A DNA stretch of 64,000 bases from Paenibacillus alginolyticus DSM 5050 = NBRC 15375 (GTDB lineage Bacteria; Bacillota; Bacilli; Paenibacillales; NBRC-103111), in NCBI RefSeq assembly GCF_000422905.1, contig NZ_AUGY01000020.1, positions 1 through 64,000 on the forward strand, in the 5' to 3' direction. Under the pieces are notes generated by a model. The model saw only the letters and a program-made list of their open reading frames with translations. It made no database searches and was not told where the DNA came from. Below, piece after piece: positions 16,971-26,694 of this stretch (position 1 is the stretch's first letter; each line of letters starts with the position of its first letter). A program made the translations under genes and the position numbers.

Positions 16971-17801
16971 TTAGCCCTTCACTGCGCCCATAGTGAGTCC
17001 GCTTACCATCTTTCTCTGCAGGGCAACTGTAATGACAGCAATTGGGACAATAATCATCGTTCCCGCTGCCGCAATTTGACCCCACAAAACACTAACCGGG
17101 GTTGCGTATTCGTTAAGTCCGACCGGAGCTGTTCGTACGTGCGGTCCAGACAAGATGTTCGCAAATAAAAATTCATTCCATGCGAAGATGAAAGAAAGCA
17201 AGGCAGCAGATACGAGCCCCGGTCCAACGATCGGGAAAATCACCCGAAAGAATGCGGTGAAGCGATTGCAGCCGTCAACAAGGGCAGATTCTTCAATTTC
17301 TCCAGGTATATCCTTAAAAAAACCGTATAGCAACCAAGTCGTCAGCGGAAGATTCATAAACGTGTACATCAATATAAGAGCGGTATACGTATCCAGCATA
17401 TTCAGCTTTGAGAATACAAGATAAATGGGCAGGATGGAGACAATGGGAGGAACGATTCTTAGCGTCAATACCCAAGATAATACATTTTTGGCGCCAGCCA
17501 GTTTGTACCTTGCGAACGGATAGGCGATTCCGCTGCCAAGCGTGACGGCCAATACGGTGGAAAACAAGGATACATATAAACTGTTTCCTAAATATTTCAT
17601 GAAGCTTCTTTCGAACAGCACGATTTTATAATTCTCATACGTTACTGCAAACGTCCATTTCGGTACGCTTGTAAACGCATCTGTCTGGTTTTTTAATGAA
17701 GTCATAATCATCCAAAAAATCGGAAATATAAACACGATCATCGCAGCCAAGACCACTACATATTGCAGGACAACAACGGAATAATGTTTGGATTCATTCA
17801 T
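16971..17801 (-). CDS. Carbohydrate ABC transporter permease, MalG type
   Basis: A 276-residue inner-membrane protein with about six TM helices and the CUT1 permease EAA loop (EIEESALVDGCNRFTAFFRV, then FPIVGPG), which contacts the ATPase. It overlaps the MalF-type gene by 4 bases (ATGA), showing translational coupling. No ATPase gene is in the operon. CUT1 systems often share a global MsmX-type ATPase, which fits. Confidence 0.85.
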   Translation of the reverse strand: MNESKHYSVVVLQYVVVLAAMIVFIFPIFWMIMTSLKNQTDAFTSVPKWTFAVTYENYKIVLFERSFMKYLGNSLYVSLFSTVLAVTLGSGIAYPFARYKLAGAKNVLSWVLTLRIVPPIVSILPIYLVFSKLNMLDTYTALILMYTFMNLPLTTWLLYGFFKDIPGEIEESALVDGCNRFTAFFRVIFPIVGPGLVSAALLSFIFAWNEFLFANILSGPHVRTAPVGLNEYATPVSVLWGQIAAAGTMIIVPIAVITVALQRKMVSGLTMGAVKG

Positions 17802-18682
17802 GGTTTTACCTTCACCTCAAACACATCAATTTTATTCAACAAGAAGGTTAACAAACTCACGACTAAAATCAGCAGTACGACACAAATGGCCGCTCCGTAG
17901 CCGAAATCCAAAAACTTAAACCCTTTATCATAAACAATCCAGCTTAACGTCGAAGTTACATTAATCGGACCACCCTTGGTCATCATATAAATGGTGTCGT
18001 AAATTCGAAAGGCATCAATCGTTCTTAAAAGCAGTGCAATCACTATCATTCTCGATAGCTGCGGGATGGTCACATAACGGAAGGTCTGCCAAGCAGAGGC
18101 CCCGTCGATTCTTGCCGCTTCGTAGGGCTCATCCGGTATTCCCTTTAATCCTGCCAGCAATATAATCATCATAAACGGCGTCCATTGCCAAATATCGGTT
18201 AGGATGAGTGCAGGTAATGCCAAATGTGGGTTGGAAAGCCAAGCGGTTCTGTCTAAGCCAAGCATTTCAACAAAATAGTTAAAAACTCCGTATTGATCGT
18301 TCATCATAAATCGAAACATCAAGCCCACGACGGTAGGAGCCATAGCAATCGGAAGCAGCATCAAGGACTGAAACCATTTCTGCCCGATCCCGATTCGGTT
18401 AAGAATGATGGCAAGTCCAAGGCCGATAACAAATTCCAAAACAACGGAGCTCGTAACAAATATTCCGGTTACTTTCAGTGCATTCCAAAAGTTATGGTCT
18501 TGAAAAAGCTGTATATAATTTTTCAATCCTACGTAGGGATTGTTCTCTCCTACTGGACTGTATTTCTGGAAACTGACTTTTACCAAAAATAGAAATGGAT
18601 AAATCGAAAACAAGGCAAGCAGCAATAGTCCCGGCAGCATGACTAAGTAAGGCCCGCCTCTTTGCAATCTCAGATTCTTCAT
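17798..18682 (-). CDS. Carbohydrate ABC transporter permease, MalF type
   Basis: The start MKNLRLQRGGPYLVMLP at 18682 follows GGGAGAG by 6 bases. A TTG start five codons earlier has no RBS. There are about six TM helices, with the EAA motif EPYEAARIDGASAWQTFRYV and TIPQLS. It pairs with the MalG-type permease downstream to form the channel of a CUT1 sugar importer whose binding protein is encoded at 18749. Confidence 0.85.
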   Translation of the reverse strand: MKNLRLQRGGPYLVMLPGLLLLALFSIYPFLFLVKVSFQKYSPVGENNPYVGLKNYIQLFQDHNFWNALKVTGIFVTSSVVLEFVIGLGLAIILNRIGIGQKWFQSLMLLPIAMAPTVVGLMFRFMMNDQYGVFNYFVEMLGLDRTAWLSNPHLALPALILTDIWQWTPFMMIILLAGLKGIPDEPYEAARIDGASAWQTFRYVTIPQLSRMIVIALLLRTIDAFRIYDTIYMMTKGGPINVTSTLSWIVYDKGFKFLDFGYGAAICVVLLILVVSLLTFLLNKIDVFEVKVKP

Positions 18683-18708
18683 GCTCAACTCTCCCAATGA
18701 AAGATAAA

Positions 18709-18727
18709 GGGGGGCTTATATCCCCCC
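18709..18727 (-). terminator. Intercistronic hairpin between binding-protein and permease genes
   Basis: GGGGGG and CCCCCC with a 7-base loop, followed on the minus strand by TTTATCTTTC. Partial terminators or mRNA stabilisers at this place let the binding protein be made in excess over the permeases. Confidence 0.55.
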
Positions 18728-18748
18728 CTCAAATCCAACTAATATACG

Positions 18749-20140
18749 TTATTTCAGCATTTTATTCACAGCGTCATCGGCTTTCTTCAGTGCTTCCTCG
18801 ACGGAAATTTGTTTATACTGAGCCGCGCTTAAATATTCAGAAACCGTACTTTCCCACTTTTCTTCCTGAGGGAAGAACGGACGGGCTTTTGCCTTTTTCA
18901 TCGCTTCTCCAAGCGCATCATATCGGCGGAATTTCTTCACATCTGTGCCCTCGATCTTAAGATCGGTTAATGAGCTATCTGCATACGACTCTTCACGTAC
19001 CGGATCGCCTCCACCCATCTTGGCTTGATTGACGTCATTTTGCTTATTCTCCAGCCATGCCATGAATTTAAATGCCTCTTCGGAGTTCTTCGATGTTTTC
19101 GGAATGACATTCGCCCAACCTGCCAAATGGGGAACAGATGTTTTCATTTCAGGTACTTGCACAAAATCCCATTTTCCAACGGTTTTGGACTTCGTCGCAT
19201 CGTCCACTTCAAATGCGGACCATGACCAGTGTATCGCCATTGCCAGTTTTCCTTGTGCCGCATCAGACGACACTTCCGCAAAGGTATAATCGTTAATCCC
19301 CGGTGGAGAATATTTCAATAGATCTACCCACGTTTTGGTAGCTTCAACCGCTTCTGGTGTTGATAAGGAAGAAGTCATTTTGTCCCAGTTAATGACATCG
19401 GCGCCATTGGAGTACATAAAAGTTAGCCACGTATGGACGTTACCGAAGCCTTTACTTGCCTGTGCAGCCCAGCCATACATCTTTTGTCCGTTTACAACTT
19501 TTCCATTGAAGAACTCAGCAGCGTCTTTGAATTGCTTCATTGTTTTTGGCGGAGCTAAATCATAGGAGTATGCTGCTTTGAATTCTTTTTTTATGTTCTC
19601 ATCCTTAAATAGATCTGAGCGATACCAGAGTACGTGCGGATGGATGGTTTGAGGCAACCCGTAGATCGTGCCACCCTCGCCGAAGGATCCATTTTTACCA
19701 TTCCATTGCGTCAGCGCTAGCGCTCTTGGCAAATATTTAGATGTGTCCACATTGTATTTTTTAATCAAGTCATTCAGAGGATACAAGCTCTCGGTAGATG
19801 CGAACTCCGGCACCCAGTTATAATCCACGTTAAACAGATCATAGTTGGCTTGACCTGCAATCGATAAGGCAAGCTTTTGGTAAATAACATCACGCCCGAC
19901 GAGCTCAACGTTTACTTTCACACCGGTCTCTTTCTCGTACTGTTTAGCTAACTCTTGGGTTGCCGTCCCCCATGTTGCTCCTAGCATTACCGCATTTAAT
20001 GTGACTTGCGCGCCAGGGGTGGATGCGGCCCCATCCTTTTTAGGTTCCGCTAACTTACTACTATCCGTATTTGAAGAACATGCGCTCAAAATGAGACTAA
20101 GACCCAATACGATGGTGAGTGGTGCTTTTATCCATTTCAT
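18749..20140 (-). CDS. Extracellular sugar-binding lipoprotein (ABC CUT1, family 1)
   Basis: A 463-residue solute-binding protein. The signal peptide ends in the lipobox LILSAC (residues 16-21). The mature part has the family 1 pattern: AQELAKQYEKETGVKVNVEL, YDLFNVDYNWVPEFA, PHLAGWANVIPKTSKNSEEA (family block), ending in a helical C-terminus. It delivers an unidentified sugar to the permeases encoded downstream. A long A/G-rich RBS precedes the ATG. Confidence 0.85.
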   Translation of the reverse strand: MKWIKAPLTIVLGLSLILSACSSNTDSSKLAEPKKDGAASTPGAQVTLNAVMLGATWGTATQELAKQYEKETGVKVNVELVGRDVIYQKLALSIAGQANYDLFNVDYNWVPEFASTESLYPLNDLIKKYNVDTSKYLPRALALTQWNGKNGSFGEGGTIYGLPQTIHPHVLWYRSDLFKDENIKKEFKAAYSYDLAPPKTMKQFKDAAEFFNGKVVNGQKMYGWAAQASKGFGNVHTWLTFMYSNGADVINWDKMTSSLSTPEAVEATKTWVDLLKYSPPGINDYTFAEVSSDAAQGKLAMAIHWSWSAFEVDDATKSKTVGKWDFVQVPEMKTSVPHLAGWANVIPKTSKNSEEAFKFMAWLENKQNDVNQAKMGGGDPVREESYADSSLTDLKIEGTDVKKFRRYDALGEAMKKAKARPFFPQEEKWESTVSEYLSAAQYKQISVEEALKKADDAVNKMLK

Positions 20141-20161
20141 ATTTTCTTTTCCCCCTATAGG

Positions 20162-21205
20162 TTATTGTCTGACGACCGTACAATCTACGATGATTTTAAT
20201 GATATCTTTATTAGTCATCGCTTCTTTAATGCCATCCACGATGTTTGTAAGTGGAATTGATTTACTAATAATATCCGTTGGTTTAAACCGCTTACTTGAG
20301 ATGAGATGGATCGCTTTCAGCCAAGTATCATAAGTCCCTGCATAGGAACCGACAATGGTCAGTTCTTTGCTATAGATTTCAAATGGCTTGATTTCCATGA
20401 TCGCATGAGCCGGAGCCGCTCCGTAAGTAACGAGTACGCCACCTCGTCTTACCATTTGGAACGCTTGCTGATAGGTTGGTATAGCACCTACGGCCTCAAT
20501 AACAAAATCTGCACCTCTTCCTTCCGTCAAATCCAAAACAGCCTGTACAGGATCTTGCGCCGAAGCATCGATCACATGGTCCACACCTAAATTTTTAGCT
20601 TTCTCAATTCGGACTGCATTCATTTCACTCATAATGACTGTCGCGGCACCATTCATCTTCGCCAGCTGTGCATGAACGAGTCCCATCGGTCCTGCTCCGA
20701 TAATGGCCACCGTACTTCCCATCGTAATATTCGCCCGCTCCTGTCCGCGGATCACGCATGCCAGCGGTTCAATGTACGCTGCTTCTTCCCAGCTCATCTC
20801 TTCGGGCAGCTTGTAAATATTAGTCTCTGGCACCTTTACATATTGCGCAAATGCGCCGTTCGTATGGACACCGATCTGAACGATTTCCTCACAGAATAAT
20901 TTTTGTCCCATTCTGCAATAGAAGCATTTTCCACAACTGATAGTAATATCAGCAGTAACTTTATCACCTATACCAACTGTCGTAACAGCGGCACCTGTAC
21001 TGACGACCTCACCGGAAAACTCGTGACCTTGAATTAATGGAAATGGTACTGGGAAGTGCCCCCTGTAAATATGCGGGTCTGTGCCACAAATTCCGCAGCT
21101 CTTCACCGCAATGAGCACCTCATTCTCTGCGATTTCTGGAACAGGCACTTCCTCAACTCGCATATCCTCGGCCCCGTACAAAACGGCAGCTAACATCTTT
21201 TTCAT
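20162..21205 (-). CDS. Zinc-dependent alcohol/polyol dehydrogenase (sorbitol dehydrogenase-like, MDR)
   Basis: The start MKKMLAAVLYGAEDMRVEEV at 21205 follows AAAGGAG. Catalytic-zinc residues are seen in SCGICGTD (Cys), QGHEFSGEV (His-Glu) and the structural zinc in CGKCFYCRMGQKLFC. The NAD fold shows AIIGAGPMGLVHAQ and the acidic residue SEMN. It probably oxidises a polyol or ketose in the same pathway as the two epimerase-like proteins. The gene overlaps the upstream epimerase stop region within 5 bases. Confidence 0.85.
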   Translation of the reverse strand: MKKMLAAVLYGAEDMRVEEVPVPEIAENEVLIAVKSCGICGTDPHIYRGHFPVPFPLIQGHEFSGEVVSTGAAVTTVGIGDKVTADITISCGKCFYCRMGQKLFCEEIVQIGVHTNGAFAQYVKVPETNIYKLPEEMSWEEAAYIEPLACVIRGQERANITMGSTVAIIGAGPMGLVHAQLAKMNGAATVIMSEMNAVRIEKAKNLGVDHVIDASAQDPVQAVLDLTEGRGADFVIEAVGAIPTYQQAFQMVRRGGVLVTYGAAPAHAIMEIKPFEIYSKELTIVGSYAGTYDTWLKAIHLISSKRFKPTDIISKSIPLTNIVDGIKEAMTNKDIIKIIVDCTVVRQ

Positions 21206-21209
21206 CTGA

Positions 21210-22055
21210 TTAGACACTCCTTTCAAGTAGAGAAGCAAACAGCGCTTTCAAGTAAGTTATCGATTCTTTGGTGTAAAGATCATAAAATTCTTCACAGCGA
21301 ACACCGCTAAACGGATCGGCAAACGGTGGCAAGAGCTCCATCGAAATGTAGCCTTCATATTGGATGTCAAGCAAGGCTTGAGCAATAGGCCTAAAATCAA
21401 TATGCCCTTGACCTGGCGCAGCTCGGTTGCTATCCGCAAAGTGAACGTAATAGAGCTTGTTCCCGACTTTGCGGATAGCCTCGGCTATATCCGTTTCCTC
21501 AATGTTCATGTGATACGTATCACCCATACATCCTACATTAGGCAAATTAATTTCATTGACCAGTTCGAGCGACTGCTCCAAACGATTGATCAAATAAGTC
21601 TCATATCGGTTCCACGGTTCAATCGTCAACCGAATGCCATGTTCTCCTGCATAGAGACCGGCTTCCTTAATTCCTTGAGCTGCCCAAGTTAACTCTGTGC
21701 TTCTATCAGCCTCAGCATGAATTTTCATGTTTGACGTTGGCGTTACTGAGATACCTTTAGCTCCGATTACTTTCGCGAAGTCCACACACTGCTTCAGGTA
21801 ATGAATCGCATTCTTGCGAATCTCTAGGTTGCTTGATACCAAATCTCTCTCTGGTGTATAGATTGCACATATGGAGGATGCTTCAATATGATACGTATCC
21901 AGCAAATTCCGAATGTGTTTAGGATCATTAGTCTCGGGTTCTCCTACGAACTCCGCAGCATCGTATCCAAAGCCGGCTATTCTTTTGATTCCCTGTTCGA
22001 TGTTTTCACCCGCATAGACCAACGTATTGTATGAGAATTTGATGCCATTACTCAC
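21210..22055 (-). CDS. Second ketose 3-epimerase-like TIM-barrel protein
   Basis: A 281-residue paralogue of the protein at 16109, with the same blocks: IEPWNRYETYLINR, GDTYHMNIEE, YYVHFADSNRAAPGQG and YISMELLPP. It is the first gene of the seven-gene operon. Two diverged epimerases in one operon suggest either two consecutive epimerisations or a heteromeric enzyme. The substrate is unknown. About 170 bases upstream separate it from the two-component genes and must hold the operon promoter. Confidence 0.8.
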   Translation of the reverse strand: MSNGIKFSYNTLVYAGENIEQGIKRIAGFGYDAAEFVGEPETNDPKHIRNLLDTYHIEASSICAIYTPERDLVSSNLEIRKNAIHYLKQCVDFAKVIGAKGISVTPTSNMKIHAEADRSTELTWAAQGIKEAGLYAGEHGIRLTIEPWNRYETYLINRLEQSLELVNEINLPNVGCMGDTYHMNIEETDIAEAIRKVGNKLYYVHFADSNRAAPGQGHIDFRPIAQALLDIQYEGYISMELLPPFADPFSGVRCEEFYDLYTKESITYLKALFASLLERSV

Positions 22056-22177
22056 GATAAGGACCCCCTATATGAAGATTGTGTTTCATGTACTAATCAT
22101 ACACGGGGATCCACATGTATTGAACATGGGAGACTTAATGTTTCCCCCTGTATTCTTAAGGAATAGAAAAAAATCCT

Positions 22178-22197
22178 GGATGGGTTAAGTCCCAACC
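22178..22197 (-). terminator. Terminator of the two-component operon
   Basis: On the minus strand GGTTGGG, loop ACTTAA, CCCATCC (one mismatch) is followed by AGGATTTTTTTC. It lies 30 bases behind the kinase stop and upstream of the sugar operon promoter. Confidence 0.6.
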
Positions 22198-22226
22198 AAG
22201 ATAGATTATAAACTATGAATATAACA

Positions 22227-23921
22227 CTAATCCGAATAAGGATGAGATAAGGGGTGACGGACCACTACCCTGAAGCCTGATGTTTGCGTGGAGTCAATTA
22301 GAAGACCGTAGTCATTGCCAAAGTGGAGCTGCAAACGCTTGTGAACATTACTTAACCCAATCCCCCTAGGAGAATCGTTATCTGTTGTTTCGTTCGGATT
22401 TAACGCTAATGGAACATGAATTCCTGGGCCGTTATCTTCCACAATGAAAATAATGTCTTGTTCCCTACGCTTAGCTGTTAATCGAATCTTTCCTTTCCCA
22501 TCTGAAAGATGACTTACCCCATGCTTTATAGCATTCTCTACCAGCGGCTGCAGCATTAATTTCATAACCTTCATCTTTAAAATTTCAGGATCAACTTGAA
22601 CATAAACTTGAAAGGTCCGATTGCTCCTCAAATGTTCAATATCCAAATAATTACGAGCATGTTCGATTTCCCTTTCTACGGTTGTCCACTCCTCGCCGTT
22701 ATTTAAGCTAAATCGCAGCAAATTCGCCAATTTGGTAACCATTGCGGCAATTTTGTTTTCTTGAACGGATTCCGCTCTCCATTTGATCGAATCCAGAGTG
22801 TTATAGAAAAAGTGTGGGTTGATCTGATGGTTCAATGTTTGAAGTTCCAGCTGGCGTTTTTCCGATTCCATCTCTTTGGTTGTATGCAGTAGTTCAAGCA
22901 TGCCTAAGATCATTTGATTGTATCCGCGGATTAATTGTCCTACTTCATCCTCGCGGGATTTGACCAGATGATAAGGAGTTAATCGACCGATCCGGACCCC
23001 AGCCATCTGCCGAACGAGATTTTTTACAGGAATTGTAAAGCTCCGAACAATTAACGTAAGAAAAGCGACGATAAGGCATAGACTCCCCGCTACAATCCAT
23101 ACCGTGAATGTTTTGATTTTGTCTATACTTCCCGATACATCTTTCTGCGGAACAGCCGCAATTAACTTCCAACCTACCTCACTAAGCGGCATTTCAGCTT
23201 TGTACCAGCTTTCTTCGGGCACATACGTTTTCATGTAAGCAGCCGCAGAAGGATGAGAAATAACAAGGTTTTGGTCATCTACCATCACAAACATATAATT
23301 TTTAAAAGATGATGGTGATGCCAGTTCTTTCCGTATGATTGAATCAGGTATTTGAAGTGCAATGATGCCTAACGGCTTTTGATTGTTTGTAAAGATCGCT
23401 CGAATATAAATAAAGATAGGTTTATTAAGATGATCATCCCAAACATGAATCCAAATACCCTTGCGCTGCAATTGATAGGCCCGCTGAAAGTATTCCGAAT
23501 CAGGGCCTACCTTACTTAATTTGATTAAGTTCCAATAGTTCGGATAGGATGCTATGTTTTTAGGAAAGATGTACAGTTCGTATGTTCCTTTGAGTTGGAT
23601 CACCACATCAACCATTCGGTTAATAAATTCCACCTCATGACTATAAGAGCTTGGAATGTCCTCTCCTAACAAATTTCGCAGTTCCCGAGATGCGACCATT
23701 TTATCCGCTTCGTTCTCCACGTTCTTGAAGAAGGAGTTGATTTGCTTGGCATTTAACTGAAGATTATCTTGAAGAAGCTGAGAAGTAACGCTCTCCAGTT
23801 GGTTCTTGGATTTGTCATACGACAGAAGACCCAGGAGTCCGAGAGGAACAAATACGGATATTGACATCAGAAGGAAGATTTTACTGAATAATTTATTTTT
23901 GAAAGCAAATAATTTTCTCAT
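22227..23921 (-). CDS. Sensor histidine kinase, YesM family
   Basis: A 564-residue kinase with two TM helices (about 13-32 and 275-300) bracketing an extracellular Cache-like sensor region, HAMP, the His_kinase block (ELQTLNHQINPHFFYNTLDS) and HATPase (VENAIKHGVS, EDNGPGI, GIGLSNVHKRL). Its ATG overlaps the response-regulator stop by 4 bases. It most likely controls the adjacent sugar operon, as YesMN-type pairs usually sit next to their target transporter genes. Confidence 0.85.
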   Translation of the reverse strand: MRKLFAFKNKLFSKIFLLMSISVFVPLGLLGLLSYDKSKNQLESVTSQLLQDNLQLNAKQINSFFKNVENEADKMVASRELRNLLGEDIPSSYSHEVEFINRMVDVVIQLKGTYELYIFPKNIASYPNYWNLIKLSKVGPDSEYFQRAYQLQRKGIWIHVWDDHLNKPIFIYIRAIFTNNQKPLGIIALQIPDSIIRKELASPSSFKNYMFVMVDDQNLVISHPSAAAYMKTYVPEESWYKAEMPLSEVGWKLIAAVPQKDVSGSIDKIKTFTVWIVAGSLCLIVAFLTLIVRSFTIPVKNLVRQMAGVRIGRLTPYHLVKSREDEVGQLIRGYNQMILGMLELLHTTKEMESEKRQLELQTLNHQINPHFFYNTLDSIKWRAESVQENKIAAMVTKLANLLRFSLNNGEEWTTVEREIEHARNYLDIEHLRSNRTFQVYVQVDPEILKMKVMKLMLQPLVENAIKHGVSHLSDGKGKIRLTAKRREQDIIFIVEDNGPGIHVPLALNPNETTDNDSPRGIGLSNVHKRLQLHFGNDYGLLIDSTQTSGFRVVVRHPLSHPYSD

Positions 23922-25477
23922 TTTCCGTAGCGGTACTCCTTGGGAGTTTGGCCTGATCGTCTCTTAAATATTTGTCCAAAGTGCTGTAAATCATGGTAAC
24001 CAACTTGCTCAGCGATTTCATATATTTTCAAATTCGTTTCTCTTAGTAACCCTCTTGCCTGTTCAATTCTTCTCTCGGTTAGATGATCCAGGTAAGTTTG
24101 TCCAGTCTCTTTCTTGATGAGCTGGCTTAACCAGACAGGATGCAAAGACAATTCATCCGCAACAATTTGCAGCGTTAAGTCCTCTTTAAACCGGGTGGAT
24201 ATCAACTGCATCGCACGTTCCACTAACGCATTTGACTTCTGAGGGGACAATTCCCTGCTTACTGCAATCAGATAATTATTCAGCGTAAGTTCACAATCTT
24301 CCAGTGTTTTGCACTCATCAAACATTTCCCATACCTTCATCGGAATCTCTTGTAATTCCTTTGAAGTTGTTTCGCTTAAACGAATATGAACTTGAGAAAG
24401 ATAGTTCAAAATGCCCCGAACCATGTCCTCTCTGCTTAGTGTGCCTTCCGTCATCATGACATGACGAATAAATCGGTGCACCCCTCTTCGAATCAATACC
24501 TCGTCTCTTTCAATCATGAGTGAGGACATGACAGACGGAGACAAGCTATCTTCATCATCAGGATAAATGGCTTGCTCCCCTTGATATACATAGGCTTCAC
24601 TATCCGATAAAGAATTCAGGCGAAATGCCTTTAACGCTTCGTTATACGCGGTATGAATGTGTTCAAAATTAGACTTTCTTGAGCTTATGCCGATCGCTAG
24701 TGACAGTTTTTGATAATGCCTTACTTCCGCAAAGATATGAGCAGATAAGCCCTCCACATCCTCCACACCGGTAAGAAGAACCCAACGATTTTGCGTATCT
24801 TTAAAAAGAATGGATGGAGAAAAGGAGCCCAGCAATTCTTGGGCGATATTTCCTATTGCAAATGTTTGGAGTGAATATTCGTGTCCGAGCGACTTCCCTT
24901 CAGGATAACCTTTTGTATCAAGTATAATCAGGGAAAATGATTGGTTAACCAGCCACTCGATTTCCCATACACGCAGCCTTTGGTACACATGCTCTTCTAA
25001 AGGAGTGCGCTTTAAACAAAAATCAGTAAGGTAATCATCCCGCATCGAACGATTTCCGATTTCTGCATAAGCTTTTTGCTTATTTGTTTCAAGAAGATAC
25101 AAGTTTTTTTCTTGTATAGAAAGTAAAGCCTTCCGGATCTTGTCCGTAAATTCTTCCGTTCGAAACGGTTTAAGTAAATAATCGACCGCTCCAACCTGAA
25201 TGCTTTTTCGTGCATACTCAAAATCATTGTAACCGCTTACCACAATGATTAACGGCTTGTACTCCTCGCTAGTCACCTGCTCCACCAATTCCAAACCGGT
25301 CATATAAGGAAGCATGATATCCGTTACAATCAAATCAGGACGTTCCTCTATTATCATACTCAATGCTTTTTCCGCATGATTGGCCGTGTATAAGATAAAT
25401 TCCAAATCAATGGATTTTATTGCATGTTTCATACCCATTAAGGACTCTGGTTCATCCTCTATAAGAATTAGCTTCAT
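23918..25477 (-). CDS. AraC-type response regulator (YesN family)
   Basis: The start MKLILIEDEPESLMGMKHAI at 25477 is 7 bases behind AAGGTGA. An N-terminal receiver (phospho-Asp in LIVTDIMLPYMTG, Lys in YLLKPF), a central region, and a C-terminal AraC domain (LQIVADELSLHPVWLSQLIK and KIYEIAEQVGYHDLQHFGQI). It is the first gene of a two-gene operon with the kinase. The likely target is the ABC sugar operon starting at 22055. Confidence 0.85.
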   Translation of the reverse strand: MKLILIEDEPESLMGMKHAIKSIDLEFILYTANHAEKALSMIIEERPDLIVTDIMLPYMTGLELVEQVTSEEYKPLIIVVSGYNDFEYARKSIQVGAVDYLLKPFRTEEFTDKIRKALLSIQEKNLYLLETNKQKAYAEIGNRSMRDDYLTDFCLKRTPLEEHVYQRLRVWEIEWLVNQSFSLIILDTKGYPEGKSLGHEYSLQTFAIGNIAQELLGSFSPSILFKDTQNRWVLLTGVEDVEGLSAHIFAEVRHYQKLSLAIGISSRKSNFEHIHTAYNEALKAFRLNSLSDSEAYVYQGEQAIYPDDEDSLSPSVMSSLMIERDEVLIRRGVHRFIRHVMMTEGTLSREDMVRGILNYLSQVHIRLSETTSKELQEIPMKVWEMFDECKTLEDCELTLNNYLIAVSRELSPQKSNALVERAMQLISTRFKEDLTLQIVADELSLHPVWLSQLIKKETGQTYLDHLTERRIEQARGLLRETNLKIYEIAEQVGYHDLQHFGQIFKRRSGQTPKEYRYGK

Positions 25478-25862
25478 ATGAATCACCTTTTCTGTGAAAA
25501 TAAAAATATAATGTCATTCATGATCTCCAATTGTGGTTTAAAATATGAACAAATGGCACCACCATGTCAATCGGTACTGCCGTCGCCCTTGGAAAGTTCA
25601 AGATTGAACGATGTAAGTTTAGCGCAAACTAGAGAGATTGACAATATGAAATGTCTAAAAATCATTTCGGATGCTGAACTATATCGCTGTCAGTTATTTC
25701 GTTTCCTGAGAAAGAAGGGTTTTTCAAATCTTTTGTTTCAACACAGATGTTGGCATATGCGATCTGGGTAGAATACGGACAGTTGGAGCAGCATTTGCCC
25801 CCAGTTTTGGACACGGCCTGTCCACTTTCGAGTGACGTCCATCGTAGCTAAATAGAGATATT
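25478..25862. other. Intergenic stretch between regulator and IS6 element
   Basis: This must contain the promoter of the response-regulator operon on the minus strand. A short plus-strand open stretch (MLAYAIWVEYGQLEQHLPPV, stop near 25850) has no RBS and no recognised family. Nothing else is seen. Confidence 0.35.
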
Positions 25863-26694
25863 GGTTGTGGTGCAAAGCTCTAATTCATGATAACGTAATT
25901 GATAATGAAGTCATGGGATGGAGCAACTTACTTTGGAAACCAAATTGGATTTATTTAAATGGAAGCAATATGAATCAGCAATCATTTTACTAACCGTGAG
26001 ATGGTATTTAAAATATAGTTTAAGCTATCGAGACATAGTAGAAATGATGAGCGAGCGGGGTTTAAAGATATCCCATACAACGATCATGAGATGGGTCCAT
26101 GAGTTTGGACCCGAAATAGATAAACGAATCCGCAGCTATTTGAAACCCTCAAACGATTCGTGGCGTACGGACGAAACCTACATCAAAGTCAAAGGTCAAT
26201 GGAAGTATTTATATCGGGCAGTTGATTCAATGGGGAAAACCATTGATTTCATGTTATCTCAAAATCGTGATATGACGGCAGCTAAGCGTTTCTTTACAAA
26301 GGCTTTGTCCTCGCCACATAATCAAATACCTCGCGTGATCACTTTGGATAAAAACCCGGCATATCCACCAGCCATACAAGAATTAATAAATGAAAAAGCC
26401 TTACCAAAAGAAACCTTGATTAGACAGACAAAGTATCTAAACAACATTGTGGAGCAAGATCATCGATTCATAAAAAAAATCACAAAACCGATGCTTGGTT
26501 TCAAATCATTTCTAACTGCAGAACAGACGTTAAAAGGAATCGAGGCCATTCATATGATTAGGAAAGGGCAGGCCGAAAATAATTCGTCTGTTCTCTCTAT
26601 TGTTGAATGGCTCAATAAAATATTTGGTGTTGTGGCATAGTTAATTACAATTTATTAGGTACTTGCTATCTTTTTTAATTCTTGCACCACAACC
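25863..26694 (+). mobile_element. IS6-family insertion sequence, complete
   Basis: The 13-bp terminal inverted repeats GGTTGTGGTGCAA (25863-25875) and TTGCACCACAACC (26682-26694) bound an 832-bp element with one transposase, the usual IS6 size. The 8-bp flanks (GAGATATT left, CTCTGTCG right) do not match, so there is no target duplication. That suggests replicative deletion or recombination between copies after insertion. The right end lies inside a KinB-like kinase gene and truncates it. Confidence 0.85.
25918..26640 (+). CDS. IS6-family DDE transposase
   Basis: A 240-residue transposase with an N-terminal helix-turn-helix (LSYRDIVEMMSERGLKISHT), WVHEFGPEIDKR, and the DDE triad in WRTDETYIKVKG (Asp), ITLDKNPAYPPAIQEL (Asp) and NNIVEQDHRFIKK (Glu), then the C-terminal KGIEAIHMIRKGQ. 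Length and motifs are complete, so it is probably active. Replicative IS6 transposition causes adjacent deletions, consistent with the missing target duplication. Confidence 0.9.
   Translation: MEQLTLETKLDLFKWKQYESAIILLTVRWYLKYSLSYRDIVEMMSERGLKISHTTIMRWVHEFGPEIDKRIRSYLKPSNDSWRTDETYIKVKGQWKYLYRAVDSMGKTIDFMLSQNRDMTAAKRFFTKALSSPHNQIPRVITLDKNPAYPPAIQELINEKALPKETLIRQTKYLNNIVEQDHRFIKKITKPMLGFKSFLTAEQTLKGIEAIHMIRKGQAENNSSVLSIVEWLNKIFGVVA

Noticed and set aside
7551..25477. An integrated prophage or CRISPR array
   Set aside because: No phage structural, terminase or integrase genes and no regularly spaced repeats were seen here or elsewhere in the window.
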